In this document: one piece after another, positions 1-5,713 of the stretch
Numbering within the stretch: the first letter of the stretch is position 1
How the letters are laid out: the number at the start of each line of letters is the position of its first letter
Assembly: GCA_019239785.1 (NCBI GenBank)
Contig: JAFAZM010000132.1
Coordinates: 1-10,194, forward strand
Reading direction: 5' to 3'
Source: Sphingomonadaceae bacterium
GTDB taxonomy: Bacteria; Pseudomonadota; Alphaproteobacteria; Sphingomonadales; Sphingomonadaceae
Length of the DNA stretch: 10,194 nt
Position numbers and translations under genes: made by a program
The notes under the pieces: generated by a model
What the model saw: the letters and a program-made list of their open reading frames with translations, nothing else
Told to the model about the DNA's origin: nothing
Database searches by the model: none

Positions 1-655
1 GACCGACGACCAGCTTTATGCCGCCGCCGGCTATGTGGTGCTCTCCGCCAATCCGCGCGGCTCCACCTCCTATGGCGCCGATTTCGCCAACCTCATCCAC
101 CATGCCTATCCAGGCCAGGATTATGACGATCTGATCAGCGCGGTGGACGCGGCCATCGCCCAGGGCTTCGCCGATCCGGAGCATCTCTACGTCACCGGCG
201 GCTCGGGCGGCGGCGTGCTCACCGCCTGGATCGTCGGCAAGACCAACCGCTTCCGCGCCGCGGCGGTGCAGAAGCCGGTGATCGACTGGTCCAGCTTCGT
301 GCTGACCGCGGACGGCCCGCCCTTCTTCGCCCGCTACTGGTTCGGCCATTATCCATGGGAGGATCCGCAGGGCTATTGGGCGCGCTCACCGCTCTCATTG
401 GTCGGCAACGTGCAGACGCCGACCATGGTCGTCGTCGGCAGCGAGGATTACCGCACGCCCGACAGCGAGGCCGAGCAATATTATGCGGCGCTGCAGCTGC
501 GCGGAGTGCCGACCGCTCTGGTCAAGGTACCGGGCGCCAGCCACGGCACCATCGCGGCAAGGCCGTCACAGAGCGGCGCGAAGGCGGGGGCGATCCTGGC
601 GTGGTTCGCGCGCTATCGGAATGGAGCGCCGGCGCGGACGGCTTCGGGGAATTAA
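1..655 (+). CDS. S9-family (prolyl oligopeptidase-like) serine peptidase, C-terminal part
   Basis: Partial gene: the reading frame is already open at base 2 (TDDQLYAAAGYVVLSANPRGS) and ends with TAA at 653-655, so only the C-terminal alpha/beta-hydrolase domain is visible and the N-terminal beta-propeller lies outside the window. Seen: the S9 strand 'GYVVLSANPRGSTSYG', the nucleophile elbow GGSGGG with the serine codon at 203-205, an acidic member of the triad in GSEDYRTP (Asp codon 446-448), and the histidine in PGASHG (codon 542-544). These are the Ser-Asp-His triad of S9B/S9C peptidases such as acylaminoacyl-peptidases and dipeptidyl peptidases, which cleave oligopeptides. Many sphingomonad members are secreted or periplasmic, but the signal region is not visible here. 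The internal GTG at 35 is not a start. It converges on the Sel1-like gene, with a palindromic repeat between them. The family call is firm; the exact substrate cannot be told. Confidence 0.93.
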   Translation, partial: TDDQLYAAAGYVVLSANPRGSTSYGADFANLIHHAYPGQDYDDLISAVDAAIAQGFADPEHLYVTGGSGGGVLTAWIVGKTNRFRAAAVQKPVIDWSSFVLTADGPPFFARYWFGHYPWEDPQGYWARSPLSLVGNVQTPTMVVVGSEDYRTPDSEAEQYYAALQLRGVPTALVKVPGASHGTIAARPSQSGAKAGAILAWFARYRNGAPARTASGN

Positions 656-656
656 C

Positions 657-772
657 GTCACCCCGGCGCAGGCCGGGGTCTCAGGACAAGACGTCTCAGG
701 GGGTCTCCGCCAGATCCCGGGCGGAATTTATCCTGAGCGACGCCGCAGGCGGCGTCGAAGGGCCGGGATGAC
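657..772. repeat. Nested REP-like palindromic element in a convergent gap
   Basis: The 132-bp gap between the S9 peptidase stop and the end of the Sel1-like gene is almost filled by nested inverted repeats. The outer arms GTCACCCCGG (657-666) and CCGGGATGAC (763-772) pair at 9 of 10 positions. A left hairpin has a 7-bp stem, CCCCGGC/GCCGGGG (661-667/672-678), with a 4-base loop. TCAGGA (681-686) pairs with TCCTGA (731-736). A right hairpin has GACGCCG/CGGCGTC arms inside 739-756. The outer arm is shared with the element at 6883-6994. I read it as a dispersed REP/BIME-type repeat, which may also act as a bidirectional terminator for the two converging genes. No poly-T tract is present, so the terminator role is inference. 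Confidence 0.75.
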
Positions 773-787
773 GGCCTGTCGAGGCCG

Positions 788-1090
788 TCAAGCCGCCCGC
801 GATTGCTGGGCGATGTCGGCCAGCCAGGCGCGGGCCTGGCGTTGCGCTTCGGCGATCTCGCGGGCGGTCATGTCCTCGGCGATGTCGGCGCGGCATTCCT
901 GGGCGAGGCTGTTGCCCTGCAGCGCGGCGAGGTTGAACCATTTGTGCGCCTCGATCATGTCGACGGCGACGCCGCCGCTGCCGGTCGAATAAGCGATGCC
1001 CAGCTCGTACAGCGCCTGGACGTCTCCCATGGCCGCGTCGATCATCCGGCTCTCGGCCAGGAAAGCGGCGCTCTTCAGACTGTGCCCCAT
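788..1090 (-). CDS. Small Sel1-like repeat protein
   Basis: 100-residue protein with one Sel1-like (SLR, TPR-related) repeat at about residues 22-66: the pattern ALYELGIAYSTG, then a variable loop, then EAHKWFNLAALQGNSLAQ, with the typical A-hKWF-AA-G spacing. Such alpha-helical hairpins mediate protein-protein contacts. The C-terminal 30 residues are a charged, alanine-rich helix (MTAREIAEAQRQARAWLADI). There is no signal peptide, so it is probably cytoplasmic. The start is ATG at 1088-1090, preceded on the minus strand by GGAAGGGG about 9 bases upstream, which supports this start over longer frames. It is divergent from the DUF4157 gene across 188 bp and convergent with the S9 peptidase. 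A single-repeat SLR protein is short for the family but common in sphingomonads as far as I recall. The partner is unknown. Confidence 0.85.
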   Translation of the reverse strand: MGHSLKSAAFLAESRMIDAAMGDVQALYELGIAYSTGSGGVAVDMIEAHKWFNLAALQGNSLAQECRADIAEDMTAREIAEAQRQARAWLADIAQQSRAA

Positions 1091-1278
1091 GTTCGTCTGC
1101 CCCTTCCAGGTGCGTCTGATCGGGTGTTTCGCCCAGCAATCCCAAACAAATGGTTAACGCGGCGATTACCAGATTCGCCCCGAGTGGCCGCGATGAGGTC
1201 TCGAACCGGAAGACGCTGGCCGCGCGTCCCTAATGGGATTAGCCTTCCCACCGGCGACGCGTTGCGGGAGAGCGGGCG
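1091..1278. other. Divergent intergenic region, promoters expected
   Basis: This gap between the divergent Sel1-like and DUF4157 genes must contain the promoters of both. It is locally AT-richer around 1140-1175. I cannot place convincing -35/-10 pairs. A short perfect palindrome, CTAATGGGATTAG (1230-1242), lies 36 bases before the DUF4157 start and could be an operator or chance. The DUF4157 ribosome site GGGAGAG is at 1266-1272, 6 bases before its ATG. Confidence 0.4.
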
Positions 1279-2214
1279 ATGAGACAACACGAACGAACGG
1301 CTTTCGCGCCTGCGCCAAAAGCCCCCGCCACCCAATCGGCTGCCGCCCGAAAATCGAGGCCGGGACTCAGCGAGGCCGCGCGGATCGGCGCGCAACGCGT
1401 CGCACTGCAAAGCCGCCCGTCCTTGCCCGCCGCGATCCAGCGGCAGGCGGGGGATGCCGAACCTGTATCGGCGCCGCAGCGGAACGCGAACCGCACCGGC
1501 CTGCCGGACCGGCTGAAGGCGGGTGTCGAGGCATTGTCCGGCCTCAGCCTCGACGACGTCCGCGTCCATTACGGTTCGTCCAGGCCGGCCCAACTCCATG
1601 CCCATGCCTATACGCAGGGCGCCGAGATCCATGTCGCGCCGGGCCAGGAACGTCATCTCGCCCATGAGGCCTGGCACGTCGTTCAGCAGAAGCAGGACCG
1701 CGTGCCCGCGACGCTGCAGCTTCGCGGGATCGACATCAACGACGATGCGGCGCTCGAGCGGGAAGCCGACCGGTTCGGCGATCTCGCCGCCGCTTGGCGC
1801 GGGCCTGCCGCCGAAACGGTTCAGCTTAGGGCCGCGCCTGCCCCGGTCCTGCAAATGGCGACCGTGACTGCGTCCAATTACGCCGTCAGTCTCACGGATG
1901 AATTCACTAAGAACCATTTGCGGACGAGCAAGGCCGCCGCTCTCAGCCGCTCGAGAAAGCGCGCCCTTCCGGTCAGCACAATCATCAATTCGAACAACGC
2001 CAATGTGAAGACGACCGTCGAGGGCTCGGAACTGGCTGACTGGCGCAAGCCCGATGACGACGAGCGTTATTTTCAGAGCTTCAATCTTCCTCACTGGCAG
2101 ACCACCAAGGACGGGACAGTCTATACCATAACCAACGAGCAGACCGCCGCCCTGCGCTTGGGCGCTTACTTCAAACAGGCCGAGGGGAAGGCTGTCGTGA
2201 GTCACCTGGGGTGA
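1279..2214 (+). CDS. DUF4157 (eCIS-core) zincin-like protein with unknown C-terminal domain
   Basis: 311 residues. Residues 1-74 are low-complexity and Ala/Arg/Pro-rich. Residues about 75-137 are the DUF4157/eCIS_core domain: LPDRLKAGVEALSGLSLDDVRVHYGS, an AYTQGAEIHVAPG strand, then HEAWHVVQQ with an HExxH zinc-type motif at 129-133. A downstream LEREADRFG (159-167) offers the third acidic ligand expected of a gluzincin-like fold. Residues about 195-311 match nothing I recognise. DUF4157 is known to mark proteins tied to extracellular contractile injection systems and polymorphic toxins, where it often precedes a variable effector domain, but it also occurs away from such loci. No tail, sheath or baseplate genes are in this window and no obvious immunity gene follows; panC converges 24 bp downstream. 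By my count bases 1861-2160 are 57% GC, against 70-73% in sampled stretches of the N-terminal half, suggesting a separately acquired C-terminal module. The ATG has a GGGAGAG ribosome site 6 bases upstream. There is no signal peptide. Domain call firm, function open. Confidence 0.87.
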   Translation: MRQHERTAFAPAPKAPATQSAAARKSRPGLSEAARIGAQRVALQSRPSLPAAIQRQAGDAEPVSAPQRNANRTGLPDRLKAGVEALSGLSLDDVRVHYGSSRPAQLHAHAYTQGAEIHVAPGQERHLAHEAWHVVQQKQDRVPATLQLRGIDINDDAALEREADRFGDLAAAWRGPAAETVQLRAAPAPVLQMATVTASNYAVSLTDEFTKNHLRTSKAAALSRSRKRALPVSTIINSNNANVKTTVEGSELADWRKPDDDERYFQSFNLPHWQTTKDGTVYTITNEQTAALRLGAYFKQAEGKAVVSHLG

Positions 2215-2238
2215 CGCGTCGTCTCGATGCAGCCGTGA

Positions 2239-3090
2239 TCATTGGTGCGCCGGCGCCACCGGCAGATTGTCGATGAGGCGGGTGCGGCCGAGCTTCGCCG
2301 CGGCGAGCAGCCGGGCGGGGCGGTCGAGCGCCTCGAGCGGCTGCAGCGTCTCCGCGTCGCGCAATTCGACATAGTCGATCGGGTCGAAGCCGGCCTCGGC
2401 GAGCCGGGTGCGGGCACGCTCCAGCGCTTCGCTGACCGGTGCGCCGCCTTCGATCGCCTGCGCCGCCTCGCCGAGCGCGCGCGGCAGGATGCGGGCGTCG
2501 CGCCGCTCCTCCTCGGAGAGATAGGCGTTGCGCGAGGACAAGGCGAGGCCGTCCACGTCGCGTTGGGTCGGCACTGCCACGATCTCGACCTCAAGGCCGA
2601 GGTCGCGCACCATCTGCCGGATCACCGCGAGCTGCTGGTAATCCTTCTCGCCGAACAAGGCGAGGTCGGGGCGCACCTGCTCGAACAGGCGCGCGACCAC
2701 GGTCGCGACGCCGTCGAAATGGCCTGGCCGCGACGCGCCTTCGAGCGTGTCGCCGATCGCTGCGGCCCGGACGGTCGCCTCGGGCCCGTCCGGATACATG
2801 GTCGCCACGTCCGGCATCCAGAGGATCTCGCACCCCTCCTGCTCCAGCATCGCCGCATCGGTGGCCTCGCGGCGGGGATAGACGGCGAGATCCTCATCGG
2901 CGCCGAACTGGGTCGGATTGACGAAGATCGAGGCGACGACATGGTCCGCGCGGCGCCGCGCCTCGGCGACCAGGGCCATGTGTCCGGCATGGAGCGCCCC
3001 CATGGTCGGCACGAACGCGATCGTCGCGCCGCCCTCGCGGAGCGCGCCGAGCGCTTCGTTCAGCGCGTCCTGATCACGGATGATTTGCAC
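2239..3090 (-). CDS. panC: Pantothenate synthetase (pantoate--beta-alanine ligase)
   Basis: Condenses D-pantoate and beta-alanine with ATP, via pantoyl-adenylate, to give pantothenate in cytosolic CoA synthesis. From the GTG at 3088-3090 the protein has 283 residues, the usual PanC length. Motifs in order: PTMGALHAGH (28-37, nucleotidyl-transferase HIGH-type site), SIFVNPTQFG (54-63, pantoate and nucleotide contacts), RPGHFDGVATVV (121-132), LFGEKDYQQL (145-154) and DGLALSSRNAYL (180-191, the KMSKS-like loop). The start was chosen because VQIIRD aligns with the normal PanC N terminus; the open frame upstream of it is only antisense of mipZ. A GGAG lies about 12 bases upstream, a weak ribosome site. 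It is divergent from mipZ across 87 bp and convergent with the DUF4157 gene, with no visible terminator in the 24 bp between. panB and panD are not here. Confidence 0.97.
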   Translation of the reverse strand: MQIIRDQDALNEALGALREGGATIAFVPTMGALHAGHMALVAEARRRADHVVASIFVNPTQFGADEDLAVYPRREATDAAMLEQEGCEILWMPDVATMYPDGPEATVRAAAIGDTLEGASRPGHFDGVATVVARLFEQVRPDLALFGEKDYQQLAVIRQMVRDLGLEVEIVAVPTQRDVDGLALSSRNAYLSEEERRDARILPRALGEAAQAIEGGAPVSEALERARTRLAEAGFDPIDYVELRDAETLQPLEALDRPARLLAAAKLGRTRLIDNLPVAPAHQ

Positions 3091-3177
3091 CGCCCAAGGG
3101 GCTCCGATAGAGGTCTGGTCGGCGGGCTGGTAGCGGCCCGCGCATTGGTTAATCAAGTATCCGAGGGTTTTGGCGTC
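3091..3177. promoter_or_regulatory. panC/mipZ divergent promoter region
   Basis: This 87-bp gap must drive panC leftward and mipZ rightward unless the promoters lie inside the genes. The only notable feature is an AT-rich near-palindrome, TTGGTTAATCAA (3145-3156), 10 of 12 positions symmetric around TTAA, which could be an operator or part of a promoter. GAGGG at 3163-3167 is the mipZ ribosome site, 10 bases before its GTG. I cannot assign reliable -35 and -10 boxes to either gene. Confidence 0.4.
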
Positions 3178-3975
3178 GTGCCGCATTTCATCACTTTCGC
3201 CAACGAGAAGGGCGGCACCGGCAAGTCCACCACGGCAGTCCACAGCGCGGTCGCGCTCGCCGCGCAGGGGCGCAGGGTGGCGGCGATCGACCTCGATACG
3301 AGGCAGCGCACCCTTGGCCGCTATCTCGACAATCGGGCGGCGACGATCCGGCGGACCGGCGCCGAGCTGCCGATGCCGGCTTACGCGACCTTCGATCCGG
3401 CCAAGGACGCGAGCATCGAGGACGTGATCGACCGGATCGCCAATGACGCGGACGTCGTCGTCCTCGACACGCCGGGCCGCGACGATCCGCACAGCCGCGC
3501 GGCCCTGATCCGGGCCGACACATTGGTGACGCCGATCAACGACAGCTTCGTCGATCTCGACCTGATCGGCGAGGTCGATGCGGAGACCTATCGCGTGCGC
3601 CGGCCGAGCTTCTACGCCGAGCTGGTCTGGAACAGCCGCACCCAGCGCGCCAAGGCGCACGGCGCCAGCGTCGACTGGGTCGTGCTCCGCAACCGGATGC
3701 AGCATATCGACGCGCGCAACAAACGCCGGGTCGGCGACGCGCTCGCAGAGCTGTCGCGCCGGGTCGGCTTCCGCATCATTCCGGGCCTCGGCGAGCGAGT
3801 CATCTATCGCGAGCTCTTCCCCAAAGGGCTCACCCTGCTCGATCTCGGCCAGATCGAGGATGCGGCCATCTCGCACATCGCCGCGCGCCAGGAATTGCGC
3901 GAGATGATCGCCGGCCTCGCTTTGCCGGAGCCGGGCGAGAGCGCCGCGCCGCGGCGGGCTGCGCTCGCAATCTGA
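3178..3975 (+). CDS. mipZ: MipZ-type ParA-family division-site ATPase
   Basis: 265 residues, close to the Caulobacter MipZ length. MipZ is a ParA/MinD-type ATPase that binds ParB near the origins, forms a polar gradient on the nucleoid and blocks FtsZ assembly away from midcell. Seen: deviant Walker A NEKGGTGKSTTAVH (9-22, signature Lys11 and P-loop Lys16), Walker A'-like AAIDLDTRQRTLGRYLDNR (35-53), Walker B VVVLDTPGRDD (93-103), TPINDSFVDLDLIG (118-131), then the MipZ-specific DWVVLRNRM and VGFRIIPGLGERVIYRELFPKGLTLLDL blocks, which match what I recall of Caulobacter MipZ closely and separate it from generic ParA or CbiA proteins. The GTG start at 3178 is supported by GAGGG 10 bases upstream and by the N terminus matching the family; the long open frame upstream is antisense of panC. 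Its stop overlaps the next ATG by one base (TGATG), implying translational coupling. Confidence 0.94.
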   Translation: MPHFITFANEKGGTGKSTTAVHSAVALAAQGRRVAAIDLDTRQRTLGRYLDNRAATIRRTGAELPMPAYATFDPAKDASIEDVIDRIANDADVVVLDTPGRDDPHSRAALIRADTLVTPINDSFVDLDLIGEVDAETYRVRRPSFYAELVWNSRTQRAKAHGASVDWVVLRNRMQHIDARNKRRVGDALAELSRRVGFRIIPGLGERVIYRELFPKGLTLLDLGQIEDAAISHIAARQELREMIAGLALPEPGESAAPRRAALAI

Positions 3976-4241
3976 TGCTCGTCAAGCTCATCCTCTTCGC
4001 CGTGCTGGCCGGCCTGGCCTATAATTTCTGGCGGCGGCACATGGCGCCGGCCGCGTCGATGCGCCCGTCCGAAGCGCGGACGCTGCTCGGCGTCGGCGAG
4101 GAAGCGAGCGCGGACGACATCCGCGCCGCGCACCGCCGGCTGATCGCCAGGGTTCATCCCGATGCCGGCGGCTCGGCCGGCCTCGCGACCCGGGTCAATG
4201 CCGCCCGCGACCTGTTGATCGCCGAGCTGAAGCGCAGATGA
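3975..4241 (+). CDS. Small membrane-anchored J-domain protein
   Basis: 88 residues. An N-terminal hydrophobic helix at about residues 2-19 (LVKLILFAVLAGLAYNFW) followed by RRH predicts a single inner-membrane anchor with the rest in the cytoplasm. Residues about 32-88 are a compact J domain: SEARTLLGVGEEASADDIRAAHRRLIARVHPDAGGSAG, with the diagnostic HPD at 61-63 and a C-terminal helix NAARDLLIAELKRR. The layout, one N-terminal membrane helix and a terminal J domain without Gly/Phe or zinc regions, resembles mitochondrial Tim14/Pam18 and its alphaproteobacterial relatives. By family knowledge the HPD loop stimulates an Hsp70 (DnaK) ATPase at the membrane; the client is unknown. The ATG at 3975 overlaps the mipZ stop by one base, and no independent ribosome site is needed. 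It also hands over to the phosphomutase, whose Shine-Dalgarno overlaps its stop. Confidence 0.88.
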   Translation: MLVKLILFAVLAGLAYNFWRRHMAPAASMRPSEARTLLGVGEEASADDIRAAHRRLIARVHPDAGGSAGLATRVNAARDLLIAELKRR

Positions 4242-4254
4242 GGAACCCGTCTTG
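4241..4254 (+). promoter_or_regulatory. Ribosome binding site deciding a TTG start
   Basis: AGGAA at 4241-4245 lies 7 bases before the TTG at 4252-4254 (counting from AGGA) and shares its first base with the TGA stop of the J-domain gene (4239-4241). There is no ATG or GTG at this point in the phosphomutase frame, and the encoded N terminus (SHVFHPTSLREYDIRG) is where this family normally starts, so the TTG is the likely initiator. The overlap suggests termination-reinitiation coupling. Confidence 0.75.
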
Positions 4255-5634
4255 AGTCACGTCTTTCACCCGACCTCGCTGCGCGAATATGACATCAGGG
4301 GCATCATCGGGCAGACGCTCGGGCCGGACGACGCCTATGCGATCGGCCGCAGCTTCGGCACGCTGGTGCGCAGGGCGGGCGGCGGCAAGGTCGCCGTCGG
4401 CCGCGACGGCCGCGAAAGCTCGCCGGTGCTGGAGGCGGCCCTGGTCCGGGGCCTCGGGGAAAGCGGCGCCGACGCGGTGCGGATCGGGCTCGGCCCGACC
4501 CCGATGCTTTATTATGCGGAAGCCGTGCTCGACGTCGGCGGCGGCATCATGATCACCGGCAGCCACAATCCGCCCGATTATAACGGGTTCAAGATGGTGC
4601 TCGGCCATCGCGCCTTCTTCGGCGAGGACATCCAGCAGCTGGGGCGGATGGCGGCCGCCGGCGACTGGTCGGACGGCGAGGGGTCGGTCTCCGACGAGGA
4701 CATATTGGACCTCTATGTCGACCGGCTGCTGCAGGGCTTCGACGGCGCCGCCTTCCGGATCGGCTGGGATGCGGGCAACGGCGCCGCCGGGCCGGCGCTG
4801 GAGAAGCTCGCGGCCAGGCTGCCCGGCGAGCATCACCTCCTCTTCACCGAGGTGGACAGCCGCTTCCCCAACCATCATCCCGACCCGACCGACGAAGCCA
4901 ATCTCGCCGATTTGAAGGCCCTCGTCGCGGAGAAGCGGCTCGATTTCGGCATCGCCTTCGACGGCGACGGCGACCGGATCGGCGCCGTCGACGGCGAGGG
5001 CCGCGTGGTCTGGGGCGACCAATTGCTCGCCATCCTCGCCGAGCCGGTGCTGGCCGAAATGCCCGGCGCGACGATCATCGCCGACGTGAAGGCGAGCCAG
5101 GCGCTCTACGACCGCATCGCCGCGCTCGGCGGCGCGCCGCTCATGTGGAAAACCGGCCACAGCCTGATCAAGTCGAAGATGAAGGAGACCGGCGCCCCGC
5201 TCGCCGGCGAGATGAGCGGCCATGTCTTCTTCGCCCATGATTATTACGGCTTCGACGACGCGCTCTACGCCGCCGTCCGCCTGATCCGCGCGGTGACGAA
5301 ACTCGGCGGCTCGCTGACCGCGCTCAAATCGGCGATGCCGAAGGTCGTGAACACGCCGGAGCTGCGCTTCCAGGTCGACGAGAGCCGCAAGTTCTCCGTG
5401 GTCGAGGAGGTGCTCGACCGGCTCGCCGCCGACGGCGCCGAGGTGAACCGCACCGACGGCGCCCGCGTCAGCACGGCGGACGGCTGGTGGCTGCTGCGCG
5501 CCTCCAACACCCAGGACGTGCTCGTCGCCCGCGCCGAGGCGAAGGACCAGGAAGGGCTCGACCGGCTCGTCGCCCAGATTGACGCGCAGCTTGCCTTGTC
5601 GGGCGTGGCGCGGGGACCGCAGGCGGGGCATTGA
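4252..5634 (+). CDS. Phosphoglucomutase/phosphomannomutase (alpha-D-phosphohexomutase)
   Basis: 460 residues, the normal length of the bacterial PMM/PGM family (AlgC, ManB, and PgmG of sphingan-producing sphingomonads). It interconverts sugar 1- and 6-phosphates (glucose or mannose) through a phosphoserine and feeds nucleotide-sugar synthesis for exopolysaccharide and lipid-linked glycans. Four domains can be followed: LREYDIRG near the N terminus; the phosphoserine loop TGSHNPPDYNGFK with catalytic Ser104; the metal site DGDGDR (237-242); the sugar-specificity loop GEMSGH (319-324); and the phosphate-binding loop RASNTQ (416-421). The GEMSGH loop is the type found in dual glucose/mannose enzymes, so glucosamine specificity (GlmM) is unlikely. 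It has a TTG start with AGGA 7 bases upstream and lies 10 bp after the J-domain stop, the third gene of the mipZ unit. I give no symbol because pgmG, algC and manB cannot be told apart from sequence alone. Confidence 0.95.
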   Translation: MSHVFHPTSLREYDIRGIIGQTLGPDDAYAIGRSFGTLVRRAGGGKVAVGRDGRESSPVLEAALVRGLGESGADAVRIGLGPTPMLYYAEAVLDVGGGIMITGSHNPPDYNGFKMVLGHRAFFGEDIQQLGRMAAAGDWSDGEGSVSDEDILDLYVDRLLQGFDGAAFRIGWDAGNGAAGPALEKLAARLPGEHHLLFTEVDSRFPNHHPDPTDEANLADLKALVAEKRLDFGIAFDGDGDRIGAVDGEGRVVWGDQLLAILAEPVLAEMPGATIIADVKASQALYDRIAALGGAPLMWKTGHSLIKSKMKETGAPLAGEMSGHVFFAHDYYGFDDALYAAVRLIRAVTKLGGSLTALKSAMPKVVNTPELRFQVDESRKFSVVEEVLDRLAADGAEVNRTDGARVSTADGWWLLRASNTQDVLVARAEAKDQEGLDRLVAQIDAQLALSGVARGPQAGH

Positions 5635-5639
5635 CGCCG

Positions 5640-5667
5640 GTCCAATTTCCGTCACACTGAAATGGAC
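5640..5667. repeat. Imperfect inverted repeat after the phosphomutase gene
   Basis: GTCCAATTTC (5640-5649) and GAAATGGAC (5659-5667) form a stem with one bulged A and a 9-base loop, starting 6 bases after the phosphomutase stop. It could be a weak intrinsic-type terminator closing the mipZ unit, although no T-run follows, or an operator for the lipase gene 46 bases downstream. It is the only AT-richer segment in this gap. The function is inference. Confidence 0.35.
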
Positions 5668-5713
5668 GCGGTGGACCGCGGCCAAGCTCATGCATGGACC
5701 ATGGGGGGTGGCG

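Noticed and set aside
1152..1168. A possible CtrA box (TTAA-N7-TTAAC) upstream of the Sel1-like gene.
   Set aside because: The second half reads ATTAC, two mismatches in five, and one weak site in an AT-richer gap is expected by chance.
1075..2205. A 376-codon minus-strand frame opposite the DUF4157 gene.
   Set aside because: No recognisable domain, whereas the plus strand encodes a clear DUF4157 domain with a good ribosome site.
1279..2214. The DUF4157 protein as an active secreted metalloprotease.
   Set aside because: It has an HExxH and a possible third ligand but no signal peptide or known protease domain beyond DUF4157. Activity has not been shown by anything in the sequence, so I kept the neutral call.
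2215..2238. A terminator between the DUF4157 gene and panC.
   Set aside because: The 24 bp hold no stem or T-run that I can find.
3091..3876. An N-terminal extension of PanC on the minus strand.
   Set aside because: It is antisense of mipZ and of the gap. PanC begins at VQIIRD, giving the family's normal length of 283 residues.
2242..3975. A 577-codon plus-strand frame that would fuse some 312 codons to the front of mipZ.
   Set aside because: The extra part is antisense of panC, which has a full set of motifs. The mipZ N terminus and a GAGGG ribosome site mark the GTG at 3178 as the start.
4195..5691. A 498-codon minus-strand frame opposite the phosphomutase.
   Set aside because: Its composition (Asp/Glu/Val/Arg-rich) is the typical mirror of GC-rich coding DNA, and the plus strand has every phosphohexomutase motif.
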